Shown here piece by piece: positions 23,206 through 32,190 of a stretch of 64,000 bases of DNA. The stretch covers positions 17,910,806 through 17,974,805 of the forward strand of contig OX155965.1 of assembly GCA_944548615.1 (NCBI GenBank), in the 5' to 3' direction. A program made the position numbers and the translations under genes. The notes beneath the pieces were generated by a model. That model made no database searches. It saw only the letters and a program-made list of their open reading frames with translations, and was not told where the DNA came from. Numbering within the stretch: the first letter of the stretch is position 1; each line of letters begins with the position of its first letter. The stretch comes from Micropterix aruncella. Its lineage: Eukaryota; Arthropoda; Insecta; Lepidoptera; Micropterigidae.

Positions 23206-23345
23206 GTGAGTAATAGCGGAGTAATTACCTGCAGCTTGGAAGAATTCCAGCTCCTCATTGACAACGTTATCATAGTATTTGAGGAATACGAGTATGTGCT
23301 TAAGCTGAACACAACAAAGACCAAGCACATGATAGACAGTAAAGT
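23206..23345 (+). pseudogene. LINE reverse transcriptase fragment (after the catalytic block)
   Basis: The frame reads CSLEEFQLLIDNVIIVFEEY, then EYVLKLNTTKTKHMIDSK. 'L...LN..KTK.M..SK' is the conserved block that follows the YADD/FADD catalytic site in non-LTR reverse transcriptases. It is followed at 23355-23430 by a short two-fold direct repeat of about 35 bp (GAACTGTGTGTG...ACTCGTATTTA). The catalytic block itself is not preserved. Confidence 0.7.
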
Positions 23346-23499
23346 TCTGGTAAATAGAACTGTGTGTGTGAAACAGGCACTCGTATTTAAAGAACTGTGT
23401 GTAAAACAGCCACTCGTATTTAGTGAACTCTGCGCTTATTTAATTTTCACAAAACTCCGGAATAAAAACACGAAAATGAGACGGTTGATATACACGTAA

Positions 23500-24288
23500 A
23501 ATCCATTACGGTTTTAATATAAATACTTTGTTTGTAATATCGTGAACAGTGCAGTTTCTATAATTTTAGTAAGTGGAAAGGCAACTGGTAATGTAGTTAC
23601 TTTGTGGCTAAAATAGAACTCATACATAAATAACTAAATAATAAATAAATAATAACTCGAACTTAAATAAATAAATAAATAAATACATGTATCCTGATCG
23701 TCGCAACTGAAACTAAATTCTGAACTAAAACTTCTGAAACTGAACTGACAAGACTGAACTCCTGAGGCTTCTGAATTAGTTAGTTCTGAATTAATGTTAT
23801 AGAATAGAGTTAGAAAAGTTATGAATTAATGTTATAAATAATTCACTATGTGATGACGCAATTACTAATTGTCATCGCTAATTGCCCACATTATTTATAT
23901 ACAGGTTATTTCAAGATTATTCGTAACGTCCAATCCAACGACGAGCAAATAAGAACCAAATTGCAGAGGTGTCTTGTCCGATAACCAAGTTTCGTCTCTA
24001 ACGGAGGCAGCCGTCAAGGCGGCATTATAACTTTATTCAAATTAGATTCAACCCGCAAACAGATATTAAATTTTCCATCGTCTTAAATGGGAAGTAGGAG
24101 AATTTTGATAGAGGGGTACGAAAAAGGGAGGGAGGGGGGGGGGGTGTTGAGTGGTAAAAGCTTTAAAATAGAACTGAGTATGAGCGTTTCTGTAGAAATG
24201 GATATTTGGGATAAGAAAAGTACATTTAATCGACTGAATCGATTCAATCAATGCGATAATGTACGAACGTAATGATTGTTTTTATAGA
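23500..24288. other. AT-rich stretch, no gene recognised
   Basis: Contains AAAT/AAATA simple sequence at 23635-23690, a degenerate CTGAACT-rich array at 23705-23800, and a G-rich run at 24129-24147. No coding evidence. Confidence 0.5.
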
Positions 24289-24652
24289 AAACTAGCTGTA
24301 CCCGACCATGCGTTGCTATGGGTCAGCATACATGCTTTAAAAAAATGATTTTACCTGTCGCATGTGTGGCATCTCTATAATAGGTATATAATAATAGACA
24401 AAATGTTAACAAAAAAAGTGCAGCAGCCATGTCATGGTGATACTTAGAACGGGCTATCATAATTGAATGCGTATACAAAATTTTGTGCTGTTGACTATTG
24501 AGGAGTTCCATCGTTGGAAGCCAACCCTGGGTGCCGTAGTCCTGTCTTGGTGACGCTTCGAACGGGCTGTCGTAATTGAATGCATATACAAAATGTATCG
24601 TGTCTGTGCTGTTGACCGTTGAGGAGTTCCCTCGTCGGGAGCCAAACCTGGG
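24289..24652 (-). repeat. dispersed repeat with two tandem ~125-bp modules
   Basis: 24289-24345 begins CTAGCTGTACCCGACCATGC, a common insect dispersed-repeat end. 24415-24535 and 24540-24660 are tandem modules sharing ACGGGCT(A/G)TC(A/G)TAATTGAATG, TTGAGGAGTTCC and AGCCAA(A/C)CCTGGGTG. The same modules occur at 30.29-30.51 kb and, in opposite orientation, at 36.18-36.36 kb. The GC-rich retroposon copy 2 is inserted in the second module. Confidence 0.75.
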
Positions 24653-25797
24653 TGTAGAATCTTACCCAATCGTAGCCAATCGACTGTGCACTCTGACTAA
24701 CATATTGAGATGTCAACCACAACGGGCGAACCCGTCACCGCAGGACGTTTTAACGATTCTTCGTTCTATCGACCGTGCAGTGAGCGTAGAAGACTTTGGA
24801 CATAACAAATCCGACGTCTAGCTACGCCACAACCCGCAAGAAGCCAACGCCTTTACCGCGAGATAGCCAGTATGTTACCTGGTGGGCCGACACTCGCGCC
24901 CTTGCTTCCAATTGTGACCAGATTTCTCCGGTCTCTCGATTGGTTCCGAGTTCGAGGTCGTTTGCGCGGTCCTCTCCCTTACGAAGCGGTGAAACGGTGT
25001 GCACCGAATCTATCGCGGACCAAGGCGTCCTTTGCCCGACTCTGAACCGGGATCGGATGGCCAATGGTCATTTCAAAAGCAGTCGCCGTAAGGTAGGCAA
25101 CCACCCCCGCTTTATAGGAAACAATACAGTTCCCAGACTCCCCTGTGCGCAGACCGTCCAGGAGCGCCAGAGGTTTGATTCCCAGGGGAGACTGGTTGAC
25201 CCAGTGTCCTACCTAGGTTCGCACCCCATGCGTGGAGGCCATCGCATGGGTGTTGACCCGTGAGTGTGACCGACCCTGAACACATGGGTCATCGTGGCCA
25301 CCTCATCATGGGCCCATTAGCTCCCAGACTCTGACTAACAGTCGGGGGAGTCTGGCAGCAGTACTGTTTCCTATAGAGCGGGGGTGGTTGCGGACTTTAC
25401 GGCGACTGCTCTTGAAACGACCATCGGCCATCCGATCCTGGGTGAACAGCCGGGCAAAGGACGCTGTGGTCCGCGATAGATTCGGTACTGTTTCACCGCT
25501 TCGTAAGGGAGAGGACCGCGCAAGCGACCTCGAACTCGTAACCAATCGAGAGACCGGAGTAATCTGGTCACAATTGGAAGTAAGGGCGTGAGTGTAGGCC
25601 AGCCAGGTAACATTCCTGGCTATCTCGCGGTTAAGGCGTTGGCCTCTTACGGGCTTGTGACGTAGCTAGATGCTGGACTGTTTTGTCCCCAAGTCTTCTA
25701 CGCTCACTCCAGGGAGATAGAACGACTAATCGTTAAAACTTCCTGAGGAGACGGGCTCGCCCGCTGTAGTCGACAACCCAAGTTGTAGAATCTTACC
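24653..25797 (+). mobile_element. GC-rich retroposon family, copy 2 (fold-back form)
   Basis: The body 24667-25783 (1117 bp) is flanked by the perfect 14-bp direct repeat TGTAGAATCTTACC (24653-24666, 25784-25797). Inside, about 24712-25144 is the reverse complement, with modest divergence, of about 25340-25783, and the spacer of about 195 bp is the head module in reverse orientation. The leading 45 bp (CCAATCGACTGTGCACTCTG, ACTAACATATTGAG) is the junction module also seen in copy 5. The 3' end reads ACGGGCTCGCCCGCTGTAGT followed by CGACAACCCAAGT. GC content is clearly above the flanks. A 155-codon frame (24796-25263) is open only because of low stop density and is not conserved in other copies. 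No poly-A tail. Confidence 0.9.
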
Positions 25798-25861
25798 AAA
25801 ATAAAAATTTATTTCAAGACCGACTACTTTCGAGTTTGGCGACCACAAACACAAGAGCATG
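25798..25861. other. short AT-rich spacer
   Basis: It continues the host repeat after the retroposon insertion (ACCAAAATAAAAATTTATTT). Nothing else is seen. Confidence 0.4.
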
Positions 25862-26293
25862 TGAACTCAGTTTTAAACTAGTGACATCATTGAAGTGGGT
25901 GAATCAGTACGAGCATATAAGCAAATTTTAACAAAAAAAATTGGCAAAAAATTCTGGCAAATGTTTTTTTTTTTTTTTGCAAAATTTTAAACTTATGACT
26001 GATAAATAAAAGTTTGATAAGCCTTGAGCCCGCAGCGCCATCTAGCAATACGTAAAATATCGTTAATAAATAATATTTGCGATAATTTTTCCTACCGCTA
26101 GATGGAGCAACGCGCTCAACTTTTTATACTATTTTTCAGAACAATAAAATTTTCAAAATATCTAAATTAAAAAAAAATATTTTCGAAAGTAATTTTTTGT
26201 TCTCATGTTTTTCTCAAAAATAATTATCAAAAGTTGCTTATTAGCTTGTACTGATTCAGCCACTTTAAGGGTGTCACTAATTATAAACTAATC
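25862..26293. mobile_element. palindromic MITE, best copy (B)
   Basis: The left end has TTTAAACTAGTGACATCATT and GAAGTGGGTGAATCAGTAC. The right end has GTACTGATTCAGCCACTTTA and AGGGTGTCACTAATTATAAA, an inverted repeat of about 45 bp with mismatches. The centre has a second inverted pair, GCAGCGCCATCTAGCA ... CGCTAGATGGAGCAACGC. No coding capacity. Related copies lie at 11.1-11.4 and 61.8-62.3 kb. The superfamily is unclear. Confidence 0.75.
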
Positions 26294-26574
26294 CAGTATA
26301 AAAAGGAGCTATACCTGGCAACGCGTTGCTGGGGCTCGTTTCATTATTTTGCTGTTACGTTCAACAAATGGCGATCTCATTGGCGTAAATTATTATACTA
26401 AAAACGCGCCTATTTGAATGCAACGATTTGAATGCAACGTTGTGTCAAAATTACAAGTCAATCGACCAACTGCTTTTCGATTTTGGCAAGCGCAAACATA
26501 CGCAGGCTGTATTTTTATATATAAAGAACATTTCTCTACATTTTTCTCGGATGTCTTGCTCTCACTTTAATAAA
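26294..26574 (+). repeat. dispersed repeat end (CTGGCAACGCGTTGCTGG type)
   Basis: GCTATACCTGGCAACGCGTT at 26310-26329 belongs to the same class of insect dispersed repeats as the CTAGCTG ends at 24.29 and 36.84 kb. The remainder up to 26574 has no recognised feature. Confidence 0.45.
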
Positions 26575-27139
26575 ATAGAATAGAATAGAATAACTTTATT
26601 GTGCTATAAAACATAACTTAATGAATATTACACTGGTTTTATAAAAAAAGACAATTTATGCTTAAATGGCGGACTTATCGCTATAGCGATATCTTACAGT
26701 CAACCATTTGATAAAATAATCCCTAATGTTCACAGTATAATACACAAAGAAGTAGTAAAGTTACATTTAAAATAAACGTATACAAGTATATGTCAGTAAC
26801 TTATGCTAAGGTTGCCCAGGAAAGGATAAAGGAGAAGACAAGGTGAGGTATTTGGTTAGTGGCTGTGTAAAAATAAATGTTTCTTCAACAACTTTTTTAA
26901 AGTATGCAACGAAGGTGCATGCTAGATAGAGTAAGAGAGCTGATTACATAAACGGGCAGAATGGACTGAAAAAAGTGCGTGTAGGTAAACAGAAGAATTA
27001 TGTATCGGAATGGTGAGTGTTTAATGTCGTGACGCCCGTTGCTCAATAGCCGATGAACTATTTCATATTTCATATTAGTCCTGAGGCTGATGTTAATTGG
27101 GATTTTTCCCATCCCGTATTTTTGTTGTTCCGTTTCCAT
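26575..27139 (-). pseudogene. probable LINE C-terminus with (TAGAA)n tail
   Basis: An 80-codon minus frame (27139-26897) reads MKYEIVHRLLSNGRHDIKHS, then YIILLFTYTHFFQSILPVYV. It is followed on the minus strand by a 3' region that ends in a TTCTA repeat (plus strand TAGAATAGAATAGAATAAC at 26575). The 3' region matches the nested fragment at 19.74-19.89 kb. The simple-repeat tail and 5' truncation indicate a LINE, but the protein segment alone is not diagnostic. Confidence 0.5.
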
Positions 27140-28441
27140 TCACATTTTATAGACTAATTTGTGGAAGTTGTTATATGCATGTGGTTAAATCTTATCGTGT
27201 AAAGGGGAATTAACTAATCTTGTTAGGACTGATATATTTCAATCCGCGTAATCATAGTATGTAGAGAAACGACAAGGCGATTTTAATATGTGAAATGGTA
27301 TGTTCATCTCTTTCGGATGTGTAGCTTGGGTCAGCGTTTGCCTCATGAATATGTAAAGAGATTAGCGAACAGTGAGCGACCATTAATAACAGGACGAGAC
27401 ACGTCACACGACCACGGGCGGCGGTGTCGGCTCTGTTGCTTCAACGCTACCACTTCACCAAATGCAGGGGATTCATTTACAAACCCTACAGCAGGGCAGT
27501 ATGAATAACAGCGTAATTCTAGCATAAAACGACTACTTTAATTAACTCGGATTTTCATTCGCAAAATGCGCGAAAGAAATAGGATCTGCGTCATTTTAAA
27601 TCGCGACTGACTATGGTTCAAAATAGCTTTCTTTGTCATTCTACCATATTTTACAATTAATTGCCATTATGCATCAGTTGCCTTGGGTAGGTTCACTTTA
27701 AGAAAAATATACAGTGTATTTTTAAAAAAAACCCAATTTATGGCATTAAGGATTTTGACAGTAACAAATTTTCACAGTTTTCCTGACTTTCCTGACTTTC
27801 CTGACTATCTTTATTCTTTCTATTATTGACTATTATATTATGGTGAATTTTTGTTCTGACTATTGGCGAATGCTCATTACTGTCATTATTAATTTGTCAA
27901 CTCCTGTTTTTTTTATTATTATTTTTATTACTGTCTATATGATAATTTGTGAAATTATCGAATACTTCTGATTTATTATTAGTACAATATTTAAGATAGT
28001 ACGATATTACATACGATCATTTGTGAAATCGTTTGTTTATTATATGAAACCTAGAAAATCTGCGCTTGAATGTTCAACCTTCTTGCATACTCGAGTAGTA
28101 ATTTTGTAATTTTTGGACACGCCTAGTGTATCCCTAATCCTATCCTGATTAATAACTCTATTCGAATATTTTCCCTTACCTGCTAAAAATTATGTACTTA
28201 CAAATTGTCATCTCTCGGACAATTTGTGCGGTCGATTCAGTGACCAAACTGGCGCGAACGTATCGCACACGTATTACTCGTCTATCCGTGATAGAAAATT
28301 ATACAAATTCGAGGTTGTGTGTGCCGTGAATATTGTGACTTTGTCCATCGGGATCTGCACCAGCGTCTGGGTAGCAACACATCAGCGAAGCAGCCAGAGA
28401 AGATCAGGAAGGACGTGGTTTTTGAAGGTACTTCTTTTTTC
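27140..28441. other. no recognised gene
   Basis: Frames at 27290-27508 and 28224-28514 (plus) have no motif that I trust. 27779-27806 is a short TTTCCTGAC tandem. The rest is AT-rich. Confidence 0.4.
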
Positions 28442-28857
28442 AATCCTGGATCTATTTCCACTGTGGCTGTTCAGCGCTCACCACACCTTAATTAAATACA
28501 GTCCTTTTGCCTGACGTTCAGGATATCGACCAATTGTGCTGTGTTTTGTGTAGTATTTTTGATAATTTTGACTCTACCAAATGTAGAAACCCCTATTAAC
28601 TGAGTTATAAATACAGTTTAAAAATCAAAACCCTTTTATCAAAAACGCTAGCGCTTGGCTCGGATCGGTTTGTATATGGTAGTTCTAATCAGTTCATCCG
28701 TACGACGAATAAAACTAATTAGCAAATTAAATTTCGACGCTTGTGCAAGATACTTTGTGCCAGCCTTGTGTTGTGGGTGTTGGCTTGCGCTAGCGTAATA
28801 TAAGATGGAGCCACCATAAATTACAATATATACCAATTATTACCAATTAACAATATA
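28442..28857. repeat. source-like copy of the 16783-17197 segment
   Basis: It matches 16783-17197 at high identity and includes the 62-codon minus frame. Its relation to the adjoining mariner is the same in both places, showing that the mariner was inserted before the segment was copied. Confidence 0.85.
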
Positions 28858-29828
28858 CAGGGTAGGATCAAAAAGTAGTAGGATTGAATTTCTGTAGCGT
28901 GAACGAAGCGGTGGAGGGGGGTCATACCACCTGGGCACAGTATACCAATCAGTAGCTTTACTCTCGAGCTACAGGGCATTGCGGGGGAGGAGGATGCGAG
29001 GAATGTGGGCAGAGGGGTACGTCCCGACGAACGCGAACGGTTAGCATTACGCGCAGTTAAAGGCTGGCGACGTTTTCGAGCGTCTGGATATCTGCGTGGG
29101 CCGAGTAGCGGAACATCTAAAGACCTTATCCAAGCCCTTACGACTCCTGACGTATTCGGGTTAATTTCAATTTTGTTCTAAGAAATATACTCTTTGGTGA
29201 TCTGAGCGTGGTAGCGGGGAGCCTACCAAAGACACCGATATTTTTTTTAGTTGCCCGCGGGCAAGCGGAGAGTAAGCACGTCGATTTCCGTGAACCTCTG
29301 TAATGAAGTGTCGTTAGCGATCCAAGATGGAGAAAATTCTCGAGCAGCGCTATGTTATCAAATTCTGCATCAAACTCGGGAAAACCGTGACGGAGACCTG
29401 AAATGATTAAGGATACCAACGGAGATGTTGCCATTAGCCGTTCAAGAGTGTGACATGCGAATGGTGTGCGCCAAGTTTGTGTCAAGAGTCCTGAGTGATG
29501 AACAAAAAGCGATTCATTTGTAAATTTCCCAGGACATCCGGAACTGTGTCCAAGAAAGCCCAAATGTCCTTGACAATGTGATTACTGGTGACGAAACGTG
29601 TTTCGAGTACTACCCGGAGACCAAACGCCGTAGGAGACGTCCAAGGGGCCGTGACGGCATCTCTGAATGGGATCCCGGAAAGCGAGTTTCAGAAGGCGTA
29701 CGCGCAGTGGGAACCGCGTTATACGCGTTGTGTCGAAGCACAAGGGTGCTATTTCGAGGACCACTAAGGATTTGTACCGATAACTTTAATTTTAAAAAAA
29801 CAGTCTTACTACTTTTGATCCTACCCTG
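28858..29828 (+). mobile_element. mariner element, internally deleted, both ends intact
   Basis: Terminal inverted repeats CAGGGTAGGATCAAAAAGTA (left) and CAGGGTAGGATCAAAAGTAG (right, complement) are flanked by TA on each side (28856-28857 and 29829-29830), the mariner target duplication. The length is 971 bp against about 1.3 kb for full elements. The transposase is broken, so movement would need enzyme in trans. The first 440 bp are also present at 17198-17637. Confidence 0.95.
29327..29775 (+). pseudogene. mariner transposase pseudogene
   Basis: The start MEKILEQRYVIKFCIKLGKT (ATG at 29327) is the mariner helix-turn-helix N-terminus, and it meets a stop after 24 codons. A later part reads VLSDEQKAIHL, then VITGDETCFEYYPETKR, which carries the first catalytic aspartate in the TGDE block. 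A following frame reads NGIPESEFQKAYAQWEPRY and CVEAQGCYFE, the usual mariner C-terminus. The part between TGDE and the C-terminus, which holds the second and third catalytic aspartates, has been deleted. Frameshifts and at least two stops are present. Confidence 0.9.
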
Positions 29829-29830
29829 TA

Positions 29831-30636
29831 TTCTACATTATATCATACATTTCAAACAGTAAAAGTATATGGTTAAAACAATTCTAGTGTAATTATTCCC
29901 TGTATCGATTCATGGTTGATCTGAAAAGACGACGCTGTTATTCCCTTCGAGCACCACAAAGAAAATACAACGAATGAGAAGGCTTTATATGGCAGGCTCC
30001 AGCTTCGGAACCCTAAGGTTGATCTTCAACATCTAATGAGGTCCTCCATGCAATGAATAAAAATAATTGGCAAATGAGACCAAATCGGATAATTCGTTTA
30101 AATGTTACGGCCCCTTAAGTAATACAGCTTTAAATTTTGTAACTCAAGAAAGCTAAGGGTCGATTTCAAAAATTCTCTCGATATTCTCTGATCCATGATA
30201 ATTTCGCGAGCAAAAAAAAATGGCTTCCGTACGGATTAAAATACAAAATATTAACAAAATAAACCGACTTTAAATTTCTTTATAAGTGCAGCAGCTATTT
30301 CATGGTGAAGCTTAGAACGAGCTATCATAATTACATGCGTATACAAAATTTCGTGTTTGTGCTGTTGACCGTTGAGGAGTTACCTCGTTGGAAGCTAACC
30401 CTGTGTGCCGCAGTCCTGTCTTAGAGCAACTTAGAACGCGCTGTCGTAATTGAATGCATATACAAAATGTCGTGTCTGTGCTGTTGAGCGTTGAGGGAGC
30501 CAACCGAGGGTGTAGAATCAGGTCATGCTTACTATAAAAAAATGCAGTCATCGGTATTGAACCAACATGTACATTTTCAACTTCATATGATAATATTTGA
30601 GAAGTTCCCTTAATTCCTCATGGATCCCATATAATC
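29831..30636 (-). repeat. dispersed AACCGACTTC repeat, part 1
   Basis: On the minus strand this sequence aligns, block by block, with the plus-strand repeat at 35.99-36.37 kb. It includes two AGCTATCATAATTAC/GCTGTCGTAATTGA modules (30310-30510) and a final CCTCATGGATCCCATATAAT before the Penelope insertion. The repeat resumes at 32017. The first 250 bp (29831-30080) are unassigned. Confidence 0.65.
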
Positions 30637-30829
30637 AGAACAGGATTAAAAATAGGATAGAAAACGAATTTACCGCGTGAAATTTGTAGCACCCGACGTT
30701 TCGGTGACGTTGCAGCCGCCGTTGTCCAGGGTAGACTGAAGAGCTGTCAATCCGTTGTTTTGCGGGTAGGCCGCGTACCGCTTCCGCCACTGCGTAGATT
30801 ATAACGGTGGTGGGAGCCGGGCTCGGAGC

Positions 30830-31872
30830 TCGGATGATACCTTCTGCATCCTAAAAGGCAACATTCAAACGGTGAATGAATTCCTGGGTCATCTAAACTT
30901 CATACACCCAAAAATCAGATTCACCTATGAAGTAGAGAAGGACGGCTCCCTACCATTTTTGGATGTCAAAGTGACGAGGAGAAGTGACAATACTCTCGGA
31001 CATACGGTATATCGGAAGCCCACACATACGGACAGATATTTACATGCAAGCTCACACCATATCCCTACCATCTACGTTCAGTGCAAACGTCCCTCGTGAA
31101 TCGAGCACGCGATCTATGCGACGCTGAGCATTTTCCGAAGGAGATGGAACATGTCAATGATGTCCTTAGGAAAAATGGATACGGTAAATATCACGAGACA
31201 CGCACACGATCTAATACAGACGAAACTCTGAAACCGAGCAGATCAAGAGCATTCTTACCATACGTCAAGGGCGTGACATATCGAATAAGTAAGATGCTAA
31301 ACAGATTCGATATAAAAACGATCTTCAAACCGACCCAAAATATAGCTCGATTTTTGAGGCCTGTAAAGGATGTAATACCACTGCAAACCCCGGGTGTGTA
31401 TAAAGTCGAATGCAGTTGCGGTCTAGCCTACGTTGGACAAACGAAACGGCCCATAGCCACGCGACTGTCAGAACACATCAAAGCTGTTAAAAACGTTCAG
31501 CGAGAAAAATCGGCGATCTGCGAATATATATTGGATAGCGGAAGTAACCACTGGATGCAGTTTCAAAATCCCATTGTGCTATCCAAAGAACAATTCTACT
31601 TTCCTCGCATGATCCGGGAAGCCATTGAAATAAGAAGAACCCCGAACTTTAACAGAGACGACGGTTACAAACTCTCTTCTACGTGGAACCCTCGTCTTAA
31701 AATGTTCCCGCCGCCGAACGCCGAACGCAAAGACGTAAAACAGGATACTGTGAGTGTTGTGTGCAAGACGGATTTTCAAAATTCCCGCGCTCCGAGCCCG
31801 GCCCCCCACCACCGTTATAATCTACGCAGTGGCGGAAGCGGTACGCGGCCTACCCGCAAAACAACGGATTGA
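30830..31872 (+). pseudogene. Penelope-like ORF: RT end plus GIY-YIG endonuclease
   Basis: The coding part opens at [20 protein letters not shown], where family members have (V)DDTF, the catalytic aspartate pair. It continues [10 protein letters not shown] and [20 protein letters not shown] in the first frame (to about 31075). A single-base frameshift then leads to the 263-codon frame from 31081. That frame has the GIY-YIG endonuclease at residues about 105-175: GVYKVECSCG (with the CxC pair), LAYVGQTKR as the YIG strand, R128 and H132 in 'RLSEH', and the late glutamate in REAIEI. It ends in a basic tail to the stop at 31872. RT and nuclease blocks are in the normal family order, but the RT N-terminus is missing. 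Confidence 0.9.
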
Positions 31873-31885
31873 CAGCTCTTCAGTC

Positions 31886-31932
31886 TACCCTGGACAACGG
31901 CGGCTGCAACGTCACCGAAACGTCGGGTGCTA
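31886..31932 (+). other. degenerate hammerhead-like motif in Penelope 3' end
   Basis: CGAAACGTCGGGTGC at 31916-31930 has the GAAAC-GTC arrangement that follows stem II/III in hammerhead ribozymes, and Penelope elements are known to carry hammerhead motifs in their terminal repeats. The other core strand, CTGANGA, appears here as CTGGACAA at 31890-31897, so the core is not canonical. The same block is present in the left inverted copy and, altered, at 62.15 kb. Confidence 0.35.
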
Positions 31933-32016
31933 CAAATTTCACGCGGTAAATTCGTTTTCTATCCTATTTATAATGTCAAACAACCGCGATAGTCTTCGAT
32001 TTTATAGAACAGGATT

Positions 32017-32190
32017 TGAATAAAAAATGGAACCAATCTGTAAGTACATCCTTTTAAATGAAATGAGAATTTTCGAAATCGGTAACCTCAGTTTCGAGTC
32101 CTGAGGTAACAAACAATAAAAAACAATGAAAAAAAAGTAGCTACCGGGTTGATGACCGCCTCCTTTTGAAGTCGGTTGTAAATGGGGTAT
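32017..32190 (-). repeat. dispersed AACCGACTTC repeat, part 2
   Basis: It continues the repeat interrupted by the Penelope insertion: AAAAAATGGAACCAATCTG corresponds to the complement of CAGATTGGTCCCATTTTTAT at 36.12 kb. It ends with CTCCTTTTGAAGTCGGTTGT, the complement of the AACCGACTTC start. Confidence 0.75.

Larger units (their letters stand above)
30637..32016 (+). mobile_element. Penelope-like element with inverted ends
   Basis: The body 30648-32005 is bounded by the 11-bp direct repeat AGAACAGGATT (30637-30647 and 32006-32016). About 180 bp at the left (30651-30830) is the reverse complement of 31789-31970 at the right. The junction on the left falls inside the reverse-transcriptase catalytic block, so the coding part is truncated and joined to an inverted copy of the element's own 3' end. 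Such inverted terminal copies are a known habit of Penelope elements. The dispersed repeat at 36.12-36.19 kb gives the uninterrupted target sequence, supporting the duplication. Confidence 0.9.

Noticed and set aside
24796..25263. 155-codon protein in GC-rich retroposon copy 2 (and the 141- and 146-codon frames in copies 1 and 6)
   Set aside because: Frames are open on both strands, not kept between copies, and explained by GC-rich, stop-poor sequence.
24667..25783. Foldback or Mutator-type DNA transposon
   Set aside because: Long inverted arms suggested it, but target duplications vary (11, 13, 14, 14, 15 bp), several copies lack one arm altogether, and truncation is always from the same end.
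27290..27508. piggyBac C-terminal cysteine finger (RRCRLC)
   Set aside because: Only one short cysteine motif fits. The following cysteines expected for the family are absent and no piggyBac catalytic segment is nearby.
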